Shown here one piece after another: positions 33,502 to 45,370 of a stretch of DNA of 64,000 nucleotides; within the stretch, counting starts at the first letter, position 1; each line of letters starts with the position of its first letter. The position numbers and the translations under genes were made by a program. The DNA comes from Apoderus coryli (Eukaryota; Arthropoda; Insecta; Coleoptera; Attelabidae), in assembly GCA_911728435.2 (NCBI GenBank), contig OU452205.1, forward strand, positions 15,258,260 to 15,322,259. Direction: 5' to 3'. The notes below the pieces were generated by a model that saw nothing but the letters and a program-made list of their open reading frames with translations, had not been told where the DNA came from and ran no database searches.

Positions 33502-33732
33502 TATACAGATTTTGCACTATATACTAACAGTTATCTTTTTCTAAAAGTTGATAACTATTTAAAAAGCTATGCCCGTAAGAAGCAGAGTTTAAATTATTTC
33601 AGTTCCAGTACATAAGCCTTGGAATTCGCCATGTTTTGCATATAATACTAGTGGTAACTTTTGAACCACTCTGTATAATTTTCCTAACATTTTAGTATAA
33701 TTAATGTCAAGTCTAAACCAATAAAATTGTGA

Positions 33733-34208
33733 AATATTAAATAGGGCTTTTCATTTACAAAAACGTAAGTTTGGTTCACCCTGATGAGTTGCGCCACCCT
33801 GTACAAATAACAATACTTTTAAAATACGTACTTTATGACTACACACTAGCTGCTTAGTTTTGCATGAAATTTTTGGTCTTTGAGGTAATATCGAACTTCG
33901 ACGCACTAATAATTCACCCTGTATATCGCTAGTATGTAGTATGGCATTTTTGGTTTATTTTATATCTTATAACTATTTGAAATCTATTACATTATTGAAA
34001 ATTGGTTTTTAAAATGGAGTATTTGCTCCATACATTACTTGGTGGATAATATATTTCGCAGTTCCAAATATTAGGCTAAGAAAACTTCTTCCTTTATATT
34101 TTGTGTGTCATTCTTCTTGCACTAGTTTTCAAAACTGTTATACTGTCTCTCATACTCTTGCCTTGGCAGGTATTAGGTTCAAATTTGCAATGTTTGCTCC
34201 TTGCATAT
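33733..34208. other. Non-coding with loose mariner-end fragments
   Basis: Isolated CCACCCTGTA (33794-33803) and TTCACCCTGTATA (about 33911-33923) words look like orphan mariner termini. Nothing else recognised. Confidence 0.35.
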
Positions 34209-34215
34209 ATTCAGG

Positions 34216-37108
34216 CAAAGATTAATCTACACAATAGATAGTCAGCCCAATGCATTAAAATCAGAACATCTCTAAGTATGCCTGCCACTACGTGGCGTAG
34301 ACTAGCGTGTAAAGCATAGAGCAGTATTGTCACAGCCAGAAACCGTTTTGTAGTTTATTAATATCAAAAACAAAACGCAACGTATAACAATTATTTAGAT
34401 CATTTGCAACAGATATGCACCGGCAATGCTGTATTGTCAGAGAGAGAAATTGATGAAATTCTGTATTAATCTGGAGGGGATACGCAGGGAGGGTAGAAAA
34501 AAAAACAAGCGAATGTGGTGTGTGGCGTGCTGTTGCCAATTCGTCGGTAAAAGAAACACACAGGGTGATTTATTACAAGTACAGTATTGAAATAAAAGCC
34601 TAATCTCTATGAATTAAATTTAATATAATAATATTTAATCCATGTCATACATGTTTCAAGACTAGACCAGTCCCATGATCAGTGGCGAACAATCGTTAAA
34701 TGAAAAGCTTTTAGATAGAAACATACTTTTGACTAAATATTTCACGTAGACAATGTGGCAAAGATGTAACAAGATTGTTGTAGATCTTATAATACCTATA
34801 ATAAAAAAATTATCAGTGCTACCTATATTATATTAGGTATACCTATTATAATAGTCTGTCTCTTCATCAGGTATAAGTTCCACTTTATCGGTTTAGGTAC
34901 TTAAATTTTACTTCTTTTTAATGTTTCTTCGGGTAAATAATAAGTTCGGTAGGAATAGGGCTTTGGGTATGAAACAAAAAAGATAGAAAATAGAAATTTG
35001 ATATAGGGGTAGTTCTAAGCATTTACAAGTTTGTGACGTGTAGCGATTTTCGATGCCGCCCCCGGAGGTATACATGAGGGCGGCGCAATGCCGTTTTAAA
35101 TATCTCGTTTCGCTTTCTTGGAAAATAAAAAATTATAACTGATAACTGAAACTTAGTACTTAATACGTGGGCGTAAGAGGTAAGCTCACTTCACAGGTCT
35201 CTATTAATGAAAGAAAGTTAACATTTTGAGCATCTGCGTAAAATTAAATGTATCCGTTTGGTGGGTAGTTTTGATTACAATAAGTCGGTGCCAAGCCCAA
35301 GCCCGAAACAAAATAAATCTATATTTACCTACTACCTATTTGGCTTGGTACCGACTATTATGTGCATTGTTGTCTTTTGAATGATATTTGTATTTTGTTA
35401 TTTTTCGTATTTTTTATTAGTTCTTTTGACAGCTCTGGTGTCATCAATACACCTGTATCCCGAATTGCACCAAATTGCGATGCTATTGAACAAGCATATA
35501 ATCCTAAATATAATATTCTTTTTGAACTACCTGTATCTCGAAAACCAAGCCGTAGCGGACCCATGTACATATGAAATTTGTATCTTAAAATTAGTCAAAG
35601 AATCACCCTTTAAATTTTGTACAAGTACTTATGCAACACCCTGTATACATAGATACTTTGATTTGCAATTTGCAAATCTGTCAAACTAGGTAATGCTGTT
35701 TTTTTTTTATTTACTTTCAAATATGGTGATATGTAATTGTATTCAAATTAAATGTTTGGGGATGATATTTACGAGTTTTATTTTTTTATATAGAGAAACT
35801 GTTATTCAGTTTTTAAGGATCAATCTGAAGCAGACGATTGTACTTGTTAAAACATGAAAAAAGTTATTGTCGTGATACTTTTAACACCCTGTTGGTGGGT
35901 TTTTAAAGCTTTTTACGAAACGTGTTAACAATACAATCTACATAAATCGTTAGTTTTTTAAAGTTTTATGATCATTGCACAAAAACCAATATTAGGGAGA
36001 CTGTAAGTTTTTTTTCAATTCGGCGTTGCAGAATTTGAACCTAATTGTGATAATTGTGTTATTTTACTAGTATAGATATTTTTGAGTAAATTAATTCGGT
36101 TATAATCGATGAGTAGAATCTTTGGAGTAAAATACATTTCACAAAAACCCTGAACCATATTTCTCAATAGATTTAAATTTTCATTAAAAACAGATTAAAA
36201 ATTCTAATTTTTTACATCCTGCATTTCGAAACCGTATTTTTTTAAATAATTATTGTCATGCTGGAAATTTCAAACCTTATTTACTTCAGCAACTTGTAAA
36301 AAGCACAGCCTTTTTAATATTAACATTTCTTAAAATCGATATTACGCGATAACGATGACTTTCTATCAATATCACAGAAGGATACATTTATTACGTATAT
36401 AATTTGTTAGATTTTACATCTCCGAATTGAAACACACGCAAAAAATGTGCATAAAAAAGTTAGGGTAGCATTTCACGCCTGGGGCATACAGGCGTGAAAT
36501 GCTCCCTAATTTAATTTACCCGCCTCTGAGATTTATTTTTTCATAATGTTAACGACAAGTTGAATCTGCTGTTTGAGTTTGATCCTTAAAACTGAATCAG
36601 GTAATAACCGGAAGTCCTATCTATAACGCCAAATTTCGTTAATTTAAATATAACTTTTTGATGCATCCTTATATCCGAAATTTAAAATTAAATGACTAAA
36701 ATAATATTATTTTAGTCATTTAAAATTATTGTCTAAAACATTTAATAAACCAGCCCTGTATATTTATACTATTATAGTAATTTCTTTTATTTTCGTCCAT
36801 ACACATTAATCTTTGCGTAGATAGGTATACGTATACCATATAATTTTAAACAAAAAACACTGCTGCACAGTAGTACATATATGATACCTATAATATAAAA
36901 ACAAACTCCCACATCGTAGGGGAAAGTATACTCGTCCTTGTCTAACATTGCCCATATGATTATTTTATTTCAACACAATACATATAACGCCATCTACAAT
37001 TTCCATGGTTGCATGTTTTTCTAATAGATGTAGCTCGTGTCGAGACAGTTTCAATTTTTGTTTTATTTCCCATATACGCTGACTATCTATTGTGTAGATT
37101 AATCTTTG
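34216..37108 (-). mobile_element. 2893-bp DNA element with 31-bp TIRs and 7-bp TSD, copy B
   Basis: Same termini as copy A (26543-29422) in the opposite orientation, flanked by ATTCAGG on both sides (34209-34215, 37109-37115). The different 7-bp duplications show that A and B are independent insertions, not one duplicated block. Sequence agreement with A is very high by eye, with scattered substitutions, and one structural difference: a hairpin at 36460-36509. No transposase is visible. Confidence 0.9.
36460..36509. repeat. Perfect-type hairpin unique to copy B
   Basis: TTAGGGTAGCATTTCACGCCT (36460-36480) pairs with AGGCGTGAAATGCTCCCTAA (36490-36509) around the nine-base loop GGGGCATAC, with one bulge. 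Copy A at the matching place (about 27150-27180) has one arm only, and its loop is in the opposite orientation. This looks like hairpin-mediated template switching or arm loss. Confidence 0.75.
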
Positions 37109-37115
37109 ATTCAGG

Positions 37116-39959
37116 TAAGTCGTCCTCGTCAGAACTATCCATTTAATAATAATAATCTTATATTTATAAAAATTCATAAGTACCTACTTTGTTGCCTTTG
37201 ACAGTTTCAACACAGCTTTATTTATTTATAGAAGAAATTCCCGCACCGCATGTGGACAGAAAATAGTACAATATGTACCATATTACCGGGGTATGAACAT
37301 TGAAATTTTATGAATTATACATATTAGCAATCAATTCGCATATTATTGGTAAAATTTTGCTACATTCACCATAAAAAATAAATTGGTTGAAATAATCTTC
37401 GTGGGTCTAATTCAATCAACACTACATTACAAAATGTAATTAAAATTGTCAAGCATAGTGAGAATTCTGATAGAATAGTCTGTCTTCCGTGGATATATTA
37501 ACTCAAAAACAAAAACATATCATTCATAAAACATGGTTTGTTCGTGTACAGACAATACCAAACAGCGACATGGGAACATCGTTCGTGTCATTCAGAATGT
37601 TCTTCGTCCTCCGTGGCAACGGCGCTGTTATATGGAAATATTAATGCCAGTGGCATACCACATCCAATTTGAAAAAATATATAAATTATTCATTACCTAT
37701 TCATTTACAGATTTCTGTAAAATTGCCAAAATTTTATTATAAAAAAGTGACATGTGAGAAAAAGTGAAAACAACTCGTTTCGTTTTGTGGAGATTGACTC
37801 TTATTTCAAAAAATATATAGGATTCTACTCCACTTTATATGGACTACTTAAATTTATACAAGGGTCTAGATTTTCTCTGTATATATGGTTCTGATCACGA
37901 GAAATTCATGTCAGTTTTAAAATTACAACATTTTCAGGATCATGGGAGGTGGGAGACATTATATCTGGTATTTCTTATAAATTCATGACGCCTTCGAGGC
38001 GTTTTTTAAAAAGTTAAAGAGAAAGTAATTATTTTTATTTAAAAGCTACTACCCTCTAAGTAACCATGCAAATAAATAAAACAACCCTTATCAAAATGAA
38101 ATATCTTTATCAATTAATTTTTAACACAATTATAAATTTAGGATAATAATTAACAAATATGAAATAATAAAAAAATATCAAAACAAAATTAGCACTAAGC
38201 CTTTCTATATCCATCTACATCTGCCCACCTTCGACAGGTTTTTGTGTCGGTTGCTACAAAGTCGTATTGTCAACATGTGAACCGTTGTCACAGCGGCATA
38301 TATTACAAAATTTAATTTTATGGCAAAATTGTCTTCTTAAATTTAATCTAAACAACACATTTATCTAACTCAACTAAAATATCTAAATATATTTAATTAC
38401 TTATTAAATATAAATATTATCTAAACAACTTGCAGAACTCTTTGCTAACCCTGTCTATTCTTTAAAATAATAAAATGTAAATTAAAAATACTATTAATGA
38501 CAGTAAAGCCGGGATAATTGTATTTTCTACTAAAACTTCTATATTTAAGTCTCCAGTAATATTTACTCGAGTGCAACAGATTTTCAAAAATATCTTAAAA
38601 CATATTTATGTAGCCATGTAGCAAAACACATATTACTATCACTCTTTAGTCTCGTAATGTTTGCGAGACAAACCAAACTAAACAACATACAAGATGTCGG
38701 ATTGGTCCTTTTTGACAACACCGTTCCTTCATTTACTCTAAAAAACGAAACCAATTATTTTCCTTAGGCTGACTGGTCCAATCACCTCCTGGTAATACAA
38801 AGATGTCTTATAGCCCATCATCTTACTCGTTTACAAAACTTTAATAAATAATTTATATGCTTTTTTTGGTATTTTCTTTATTAAAATTCTTGGACAAATA
38901 TAGTATAAAGAATGTAATTTAAGTATCTTTTATTAGGACATCCTTGGTTAGAATACCAATGCTGTCTTCTAAACAGAATAGCAAACAACGAATAACGCAC
39001 CTTAAAGAAAGCGCTTATGAAATGAAAAATATAATAATAATATTTCAAAAACAGAAATTTTGTAAAATCGATGATCATTCTACAAAATACTCACTTATCT
39101 TTTTACGGTTTGTTCTTTTTAATTTTGAATCCACAATTCATTACGTAGATATTATTAATAATCAAAATATACTAAACTGCTTAAAATTACTTAATTAAAA
39201 TTAACACCTCCCTCTCCAACAAAAAAAAATCAACCCAAATTAAAAAAAATGTTTTCGCATAGACTTTTTTCATGTTTTGTCGGTATTACAATTATTCTAA
39301 TCATAAAAATCATATCGTTTTGAACAGAATAAAAGCACTATTTATCATGTGAAAAATACCATATGTTTGCAGCTGTGTGCAAGAACAACACATTCTCTGT
39401 GAAATACTGAACGTTTATAAGAATGTGCAATTGACATTAGGATATAATATATGGTTTAAATGTCATCAATATTTGCTATTTTAAACTTGTTTTCTAACAG
39501 TTTATGCATAATTTGAAAAAGGAAATATTCTGTTTTATTGAAGATATATTAATATCAAACGATTAGACTATTTGTTATTCTTTGAAAGCATTTAAAATAC
39601 TTTATGGCGTTTCCGTGTTGTGAGTATTTATAATAATTTTAAAGGAACAAAGAGTACATATTATGTATTATTATAAACAACATGTTATTTTTATCAAACC
39701 CCCATCAAGAAAGGCAACACATCACCTATAATCAGATTTGTATTAATCGAAAATTACTAATACCAAGTCGCCTAATGTTAAAAAGATTAAATTTAAATAA
39801 TGTCATTTGACAATAAAATAATCAAAATATTTCTTGTCTTGGCAAAACAGCAACCAAATCTTGTGAATCATTATCATCTGCAGATAGGTATAGAATTTCA
39901 ATTTTAGAATTATTATTTAGAGTAATAGACAAGCGTTAGTTGTAAGGCCTTATCTTGAT
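37116..39959. other. Non-coding stretch with one repeat-tail copy
   Basis: A copy of the TTCGTGGAG-type tail lies at about 37785-37865 (TTTTGTGGAGATTGACTC ... CTCCAC ... GGACTACTT). ACGCCTTCGAGGCGT followed by a T-run (37990-38010) resembles a bacterial terminator, but there is no context for one. No gene recognised. Confidence 0.4.
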
Positions 39960-40160
39960 AATAACTTTCCCAACCTATAAGGTCCTTAGGTCATCGGATT
40001 TGTCTATTTTAGACTTATTTTATGGAAGTACTTAGAAAATAAGATCAGAACTGTGAAACTCAAGATTTCCGAGATTTACAGCGAATATTGTAAATTTAAA
40101 TGCTTTAAAAGAATGACGAAAATTGGAGGAGATCGGTAAACTACTTACTGTTTGAGATGC
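39960..40160 (+). pseudogene. Mariner transposase relic, third-Asp block
   Basis: The plus strand reads RSSDLSILDLFYGST then ENKIRTVKL across one stop, matching RSPDLSPLDFFLWGHLKNK of the DD41D transposase. The rest is unreadable. No TIRs assigned. Confidence 0.5.
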
Positions 40161-40374
40161 TTATACTATTTTTTGTACGATCGAAATAGCTGAAATTGCA
40201 ATTTTATTATTTTTAATAATTATTGTTTTCAATTAAATACAAATTCAGGTTAGCTGAATACCCTCTACAAAGTTGCAGTTGAACGTTGCCATGGAACTTA
40301 TTGTTATGATTGTTATCGTATTTTTTATGTCATGTATTTGTCAGAACTTATTTTAATAAGTATTATTATTGAAA

Positions 40375-40447
40375 ATGAGTGACTTTGAATGTGAATCTCT
40401 TGATGAAGCATGGAATGTTGGAATAGCCGCTATAATTCCAGAGAACG
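40375..40447 (+). other. Candidate first coding exon with splice donor
   Basis: The ATG at 40375 encodes a run beginning MSDFECESLDEAWNVGIAA and ending at GAACG|GTATGA, a donor-like site, after 24 codons plus one base. The amino-acid composition is gene-like. A consensus CRE palindrome TGACGTCA lies at 40513-40520 in the putative intron. A downstream open frame at 41791-42051 (86 codons, MCRFVHENMLEYVCGEIF at its start, preceded by GTGTAG) could be a later exon, but this is speculative. Confidence 0.3.
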
Positions 40448-42709
40448 GTATGAAAATACTTATAAAAGTTCATACCTAATGCCGTTTAATATACAATTTA
40501 AAAATCAAAATAATGACGTCAGCATAAATGCGCAATGATATACCGTCGTGAAATAATATTAAGGAGAAAAAATGACTAAGATATACAGGGTATTCCATTG
40601 AAAAAATTAATTAACATTAGTTTCCATATTTTAAAAAATTTTACATTTTTAAAAAGAGAAAATATCAACTATTATAATATTACGTTAAAGAGAGAAAATA
40701 ATGTCATTTTTTAACTACATTAAAACATATAGGATATCTTATCGAAAAAATTATAAGTTTGAGTCGTAGTTCAAAAATGGTGCCTCTGAAGAAAATCTGA
40801 AGTACTCCACTGGATTTTACATAAAACGCTGCAAATATTATATTATTTTTGATTAAAAATAAGTTGACTTATTTAAATTTAGATATAGAACTTTTTCCCA
40901 AAATGAGCTAAAGTCACCCTGCCGGGCCACGATAATAAAACAGAAGGATTATTAAAACAATTTATTATTAAACAAGTGGCGAATAGACTCAGTTGAAGTC
41001 CTCGAGGCAATATTTCAACCTTATAAAGAAATTGAGATTGAATCTAATATATCGATTTTTGCATCTCTATTAATGAAAGAAAGAATATATCGATACATTT
41101 GGTGCATCTCTATAGTAACACAAAGTGGAAATTTTGAGCATGCGAGTAAAATTAAATGTAATCCTTAGGTCTTCCGTTTTGTTTACATAATAATAACAAT
41201 CGTCACGTCAAATACTAATAGTTTATCATTTTTGTATACATTGCGCACAATTGTTCAGTTTCGTAGCATATATTAAAATCTTTATAATTTTCGGCCCTAT
41301 ATTATAACCGTAAATTCATATCATGACTGTACAATTAATGAAATATCTGCTAAAAAGTTTGTAATAAACATGTCGAGTAAAAATATGTGCAGACTGGCTA
41401 CAATTTCAATAATAATGAAAAATAGTTCCATGTGAGTTCTACAACCTTACGATTACGAAGAGTAAACGTTAACACAATAATTAGCCAACAGGTATGCCAT
41501 GGTTGGTTTTTTAAAATTGTTTTTAAATGCAGACGCCCAGAACCTAGATGGTGAGGACGGTAAAAATTCAATAATCGAATGCCAATTGTGTCAACTCCTG
41601 TCATTGAAAAACAATTCTGCCAGATTGGGTACATGAGAATAGTATTAAAATAAAATTAAAAATTAGGAGTTTTTTTTTTAATATTATAATGTTTTAATAT
41701 TATTTGTTATATTATTGTCGAAGATCAACAAATTAAATTTGCTAGAAAATCAAGTATCTAATCATATTTCATGTGTAAATATATTGTGTAATGTGTAGGT
41801 TTGTTCATGAAAATATGCTGGAATATGTTTGCGGTGAAATTTTCAAAAAAGTCTGGCAGCAGATGATATGTTGGACCTCGGAAGTCAGTATGTTGTTTAT
41901 GCGAGTAGATTTCAATAACAAAAACACACACATCTTTTTTTCATTTCTACTGACTTTACTTACTAATGAAAAAATTGCCGATTTAAGAAGTATCTTAAAA
42001 ATGTTTCCCTTCAAAGAAGCCTCAACAAAAGAAAACGTTGCATTGCGCTGAATATTTAAACGTATGTAAAAACACATGGAATATTTTACACTTGTTTTGA
42101 TCGTTAGAAATCTGTGGCCAACTTTACTCTATTTTCGTTAAAGATTAGAGTGAATAAGAGCTAACACGTTTTCTATTAGTTATCCCTTGCGGGATTTCCC
42201 CGTGTTTTGTGGTAGTCTTATCTAAAATAATTTCCCAAAGTTATGGCTGAATCTGCAAATTAAAAAAAAAAACATTTTAAAATTGTTCCAATATTGCATT
42301 GTGTACCTACTTATGCATGTTTTAGTTATTGGTACCCTACTGATTTTGTCTATTAATAAGTATGCCCAAAAAAATTGAAAATTTGTTTTATTTACATACT
42401 TTTTAGTTAAAATAAAAATAAAAAAGAAATTTAAAAAAAATCTCTTAATAATAAGGCAAAATATTTGGTAGAGCCTATATATGCTCCTTATTATTTAATC
42501 TAAACAAAACGCTGTCTTGCGGTATTCCGCACCTGAAGACGAATCGAAGTCGAAACAGTAGAATTATGTCTTCTCCAAACAGAAAGTGCAAAACTTTGAC
42601 TGACTGGATATTAACAGTTTGTGTATGGAAAACGTACTGAGCTTATGCCCAGAACAATTTTCTGTTTGATGTGACTATGGTGTCACACACTGGGGTAGGA
42701 AATTCTATC
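40448..42709. other. Mostly non-coding stretch
   Basis: It contains the 86-codon frame at 41791-42051, of unknown meaning, and TATACAGGGTATTCCA at 40580, a probable orphan mariner end. CTGAAGACGAATCGAAGTCGAAACAG at about 42531 is a weak hammerhead-like hairpin with only a 3-bp stem. Confidence 0.35.
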
Positions 42710-42761
42710 TGCTTTCGAACTCAGATAGTTCTCATCAGTATGGCTAGAAAGCCATATAGCA
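42710..42761 (-). ncRNA. Complete hammerhead ribozyme motif, type III
   Basis: Minus strand, 5' to 3': stem III TGCT, cleavage-site A, stem I TATGGCT with loop TTCT and AGCCATA, core CTGATGA, stem II GAACT with loop ATCTG and AGTTC, GAA, stem III AGCA. All three stems are perfect (4, 7 and 5 bp), and the conserved core, including the G-C pair closing stem II, is intact. Stem III is the open one, so the topology differs from the type I copies at 16.5 kb. The cleavage base is A, which is allowed but usually slower than C. No tandem repeat or ORF is obvious around it. It is unlikely to arise by chance. Confidence 0.8.
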
Positions 42762-43765
42762 TTGGTGTAATAACGACGGGCCTATGTATGTAAAAGTACA
42801 TGGGAAGTAGTGGTTGTTACGAACATGCGCGAAAACACACGTTGAAAGACGTCCCCTGATTTCTGATTTGGATGATCTCAAGCAAGTAGCGGAGAAACAT
42901 ACTGCGAAAACGCGTTGTTCTTGCACACAAGTGCTAGGCTATTCGCAAGGTTGGTTGAGTTAGTCGCGAGACTGTACTCCCTTGCAATGCCATGTTCAAA
43001 CTTCAATATGTTTGTGATCTTATTATTTAATGTTTATATTTTTCTAAACTCATCTTATAGGTATATTCATGGCTGCATCTGCAAATTTTGAGAAAATTTG
43101 AAAGTGTTAAAAGTGGTTAAAACGTTGCATTTTTTACTTATCGATCATATTTTATTTATTGACACTCTATTGATTGGGTTCATCATTGAAGTTTACCCAA
43201 AAAATTTCAAGTTTTAATTATATTGTTTCTGACTAAAAAATTCTCCTGTATATGAACTTTCTGAGCTACTCTAAAAAAGTAATACAAAGCTCTACATTTT
43301 TCGACTTATTATGTTTTACCGTGCCTAAAAGTCTTCAAATACAAATAGAAATATTTTGGAATTACCCTGTATATAAATTGTATGAGGTTATCCTGAAAAT
43401 GTCAAAGATGTTAAGATTTTTACGTATGATTCTGAACAATTGCTAAAAAACGTGATTATATAATGTTTATATTTTTCTAAGCTCATCCTATAGGTATATT
43501 CATGTTACCACCCTGTATTTAAAATGTTTTATTTTATTTGTATGAGCCTATATCATAAATTTATTTTTAAAAAAGAATTTGAATATTTATAATAATAATA
43601 TAGTTAGTAACATACCGAACTATTTGTTCATTTTGTATATAACATCCACCCCTGCACAAATAATATTCTGTCTATTATTACCAGCAACGTCGTAAAATCC
43701 TTAAAAATAAATAGAAACATTTTTGAGTTACCCCGTAGATAACCTCTATAGGAGCTTATAGTTTC
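42762..43765. other. Non-coding stretch
   Basis: Fragments TTACCCTGTATA (about 43363) and TACCACCCTGTAT (about 43506) are probable orphan mariner ends. CTAAACTCATCTTATAGGTATATTCATG near 43045 recurs with small changes near 43478, forming a short direct repeat about 435 bp apart. Confidence 0.35.
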
Positions 43766-43769
43766 ACTC

Positions 43770-44490
43770 CAAAGAAATCTTGACTCAAAATCTAAAAAAA
43801 ATATTTAAAATACCTATTGTGTATCAACCATTACTTACACCGCTAACTAAATTAATGCACGCATCTATTGAAGGGGGCAAATTTCCACAATCTCTTAAAC
43901 TTTCTACGGTTTTACCATTGTACAAAAAGGGTGACCGGGAGAATGTTGAGAATTATAGGCCGATCAGTCTTCTGAGTATTTTCTCCAAGATATTTGAGAC
44001 GACCGTGTACAATATGTGTAGGTACGTCATTCTGCTCGAAATTCAATCTGGCAGGTCAGCAGGGATTCAGAACTGGGCGTTCTACCGAGTCGGCTTGCTT
44101 TGAGTTTGTGCAAAGTACTCGTATTTATGACAGCTTGGCCGGCGGTAAACTTACAATGGGGCTTTTCTTTGATCTGTCGCGTACCTTCAACACTATAAAT
44201 GTTTTATTTGTAAAATAATATCAGCCATTCTTAAAATGAAACCTGTGTCGATAAATCCACACTTCTCCAGATATACTACGCCTTGGCATATTCCCACATT
44301 ACTTATAACGTTATCTGTTGGGGCCAAGCGTCACAGATCAATAGAGTCTTTGTTTGACAAAAAAGAATAATTAGAATAATTTTTGGATTAAATCGTAGGC
44401 ACATTTTTTGGGAAAATTCGCTGTTGACTGTGCATGCTGTCTATATTTTAAGATGCGCTACGTTCTGCTATTTAAATAAAGCTCGCAGAC
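43770..44490 (+). pseudogene. Jockey/CR1-type reverse transcriptase relic with internal deletion
   Basis: The first frame gives LTKLMHASIEGGKFPQSLK, VLPLYKKGDRENVENYRPIS and LLSIFSKIFE (RT fingers). A frameshift near 44035 leads to QQGFRTGRSTESACFEF and GLFFDLSRTFNTIN, the motif A region (FFDLSRAFDT in relatives, the second Asp here Asn). The SGVPQGS and YxDD boxes are deleted. At about 44275-44480 the C-terminal part resumes: AYSHITYNVICWGQAS, a stop, QKRIIRIIFGLNRR and ILRCATFCYLNK. Dead copy. Confidence 0.8.
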
Positions 44491-44522
44491 AAATGTCAAC
44501 CTACCTATCCAGAACCAAAATC

Positions 44523-44654
44523 AGCTAGGACCCGCCGCAGTCGGTCTACAATGAGTCCCGACGGCGAAATCTTGCGTAGGTAGTACATAAATATATTAAT
44601 TATGTTGTTTTCGCCATCGGGAATGATTTTAGACCGGCGCCGGTGGGCCCTAGC
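44523..44654. mobile_element. 132-bp palindromic MITE-like element
   Basis: The arms 44523-44570 and 44608-44654 are imperfect reverse complements, beginning GCTAGGACCCGCCG and ending CGGTGGGCCCTAGC, with TCGGTCTA and CCCGAYGGCGAAA inside. The centre is AT-rich and holds a TACATAAATATATTAATTATG loop. GC-rich arms contrast with the flanks. No clear target duplication was seen. Confidence 0.65.
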
Positions 44655-45370
44655 GACACGTTGTAGAACCTACATAGTGTATTATTCCAACCTATGTCCT
44701 ATATATAGTATGCAAATTATACACATCATGTGCTAATTTATGTTCAAAGTTGAAAATCGAACCTGACCGCTGGGTAACAATAACAATATCTCACACCAAC
44801 ATTCTACTAGTATATGATAGCTATATATTATGCTAAATCAAATTTGCCAAATATTATTCATAATACTTAATTTATTAGTGCGTGTACCTACTAGCCAAAA
44901 TTTAGGTTATTTGGATTAAAATACGAAATAAAAATAGCATCTCATTTGTAAAAAACAATTATTAAAATATACGCAGTTGATCTAGAATTTGCCTTATTCG
45001 TTATTTCAGATACCTACGTTAATAATATTTCTACGATAGCAATTTTATATTCCATTTTAGCTTGTGATACCCAACTATATCGGTTTTCTCTCTAGCTGCT
45101 GGCTGACAAATTTTTAGCGTTCTCAAAATGATCAAAAATGTTAAATAATTCAAAAAATTAAGTTTGCAGATTTTGGCTTACTGTAGCTTTCAAAAACTTT
45201 GATGCAGTTGGTATTGGTTTCCCATAAATGGCTTATTTGACTGTTCTTAGGTATTATAATTCTTGCAATCCCAGGATTCGGTAGTATTCTCTTCACTGTC
45301 TACATTGGATGCATTATCCGAAGAATATATTTTGCATTATCATCTAACTCACTGTCACTACTTTCATTTA
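44655..45370. other. Non-coding spacer
   Basis: Nothing recognised between the MITE-like palindrome and the pogo element. Confidence 0.35.

Larger units (their letters stand above)
31859..33732. mobile_element. Three-layer nested palindromic repeat
   Basis: Three inverted-repeat pairs sit inside each other. Layer 1: 31859-31917 with 33674-33732. Layer 2: 31918-32088 with 33502-33673, ends CAGAGTGGTTCAAAAG. Layer 3: 32089-32273 with 33320-33501, ends CAGGGTGAGTCCAAAC. Each new layer begins immediately after TA. Removing layer 3 restores a perfect palindrome at its insertion point (GCAAAATCTGTA joined to TACAGATTTTGC). Removing layer 2 likewise leaves GAAAATTATAATTTTC. Each element therefore appears to have landed at the dyad centre of the previous one. 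The alternative is a single element with a ~410-bp compound TIR. Confidence 0.75.

Noticed and set aside
33780..33810. CTGATGAGTTGCGCC resembling a hammerhead core
   Set aside because: No stem II closure or GAAA; flanks are mariner-end fragments.
37988..38010. ACGCCT-TCG-AGGCGT hairpin followed by T-run, like a rho-independent terminator
   Set aside because: No bacterial gene or operon nearby; eukaryotic context. Chance hairpin is likelier.
42525..42560. CTGAAGAC...GTCGAAACAG hairpin
   Set aside because: Core departs from CTGATGA and stem II is only 3 bp; kept only as a note.
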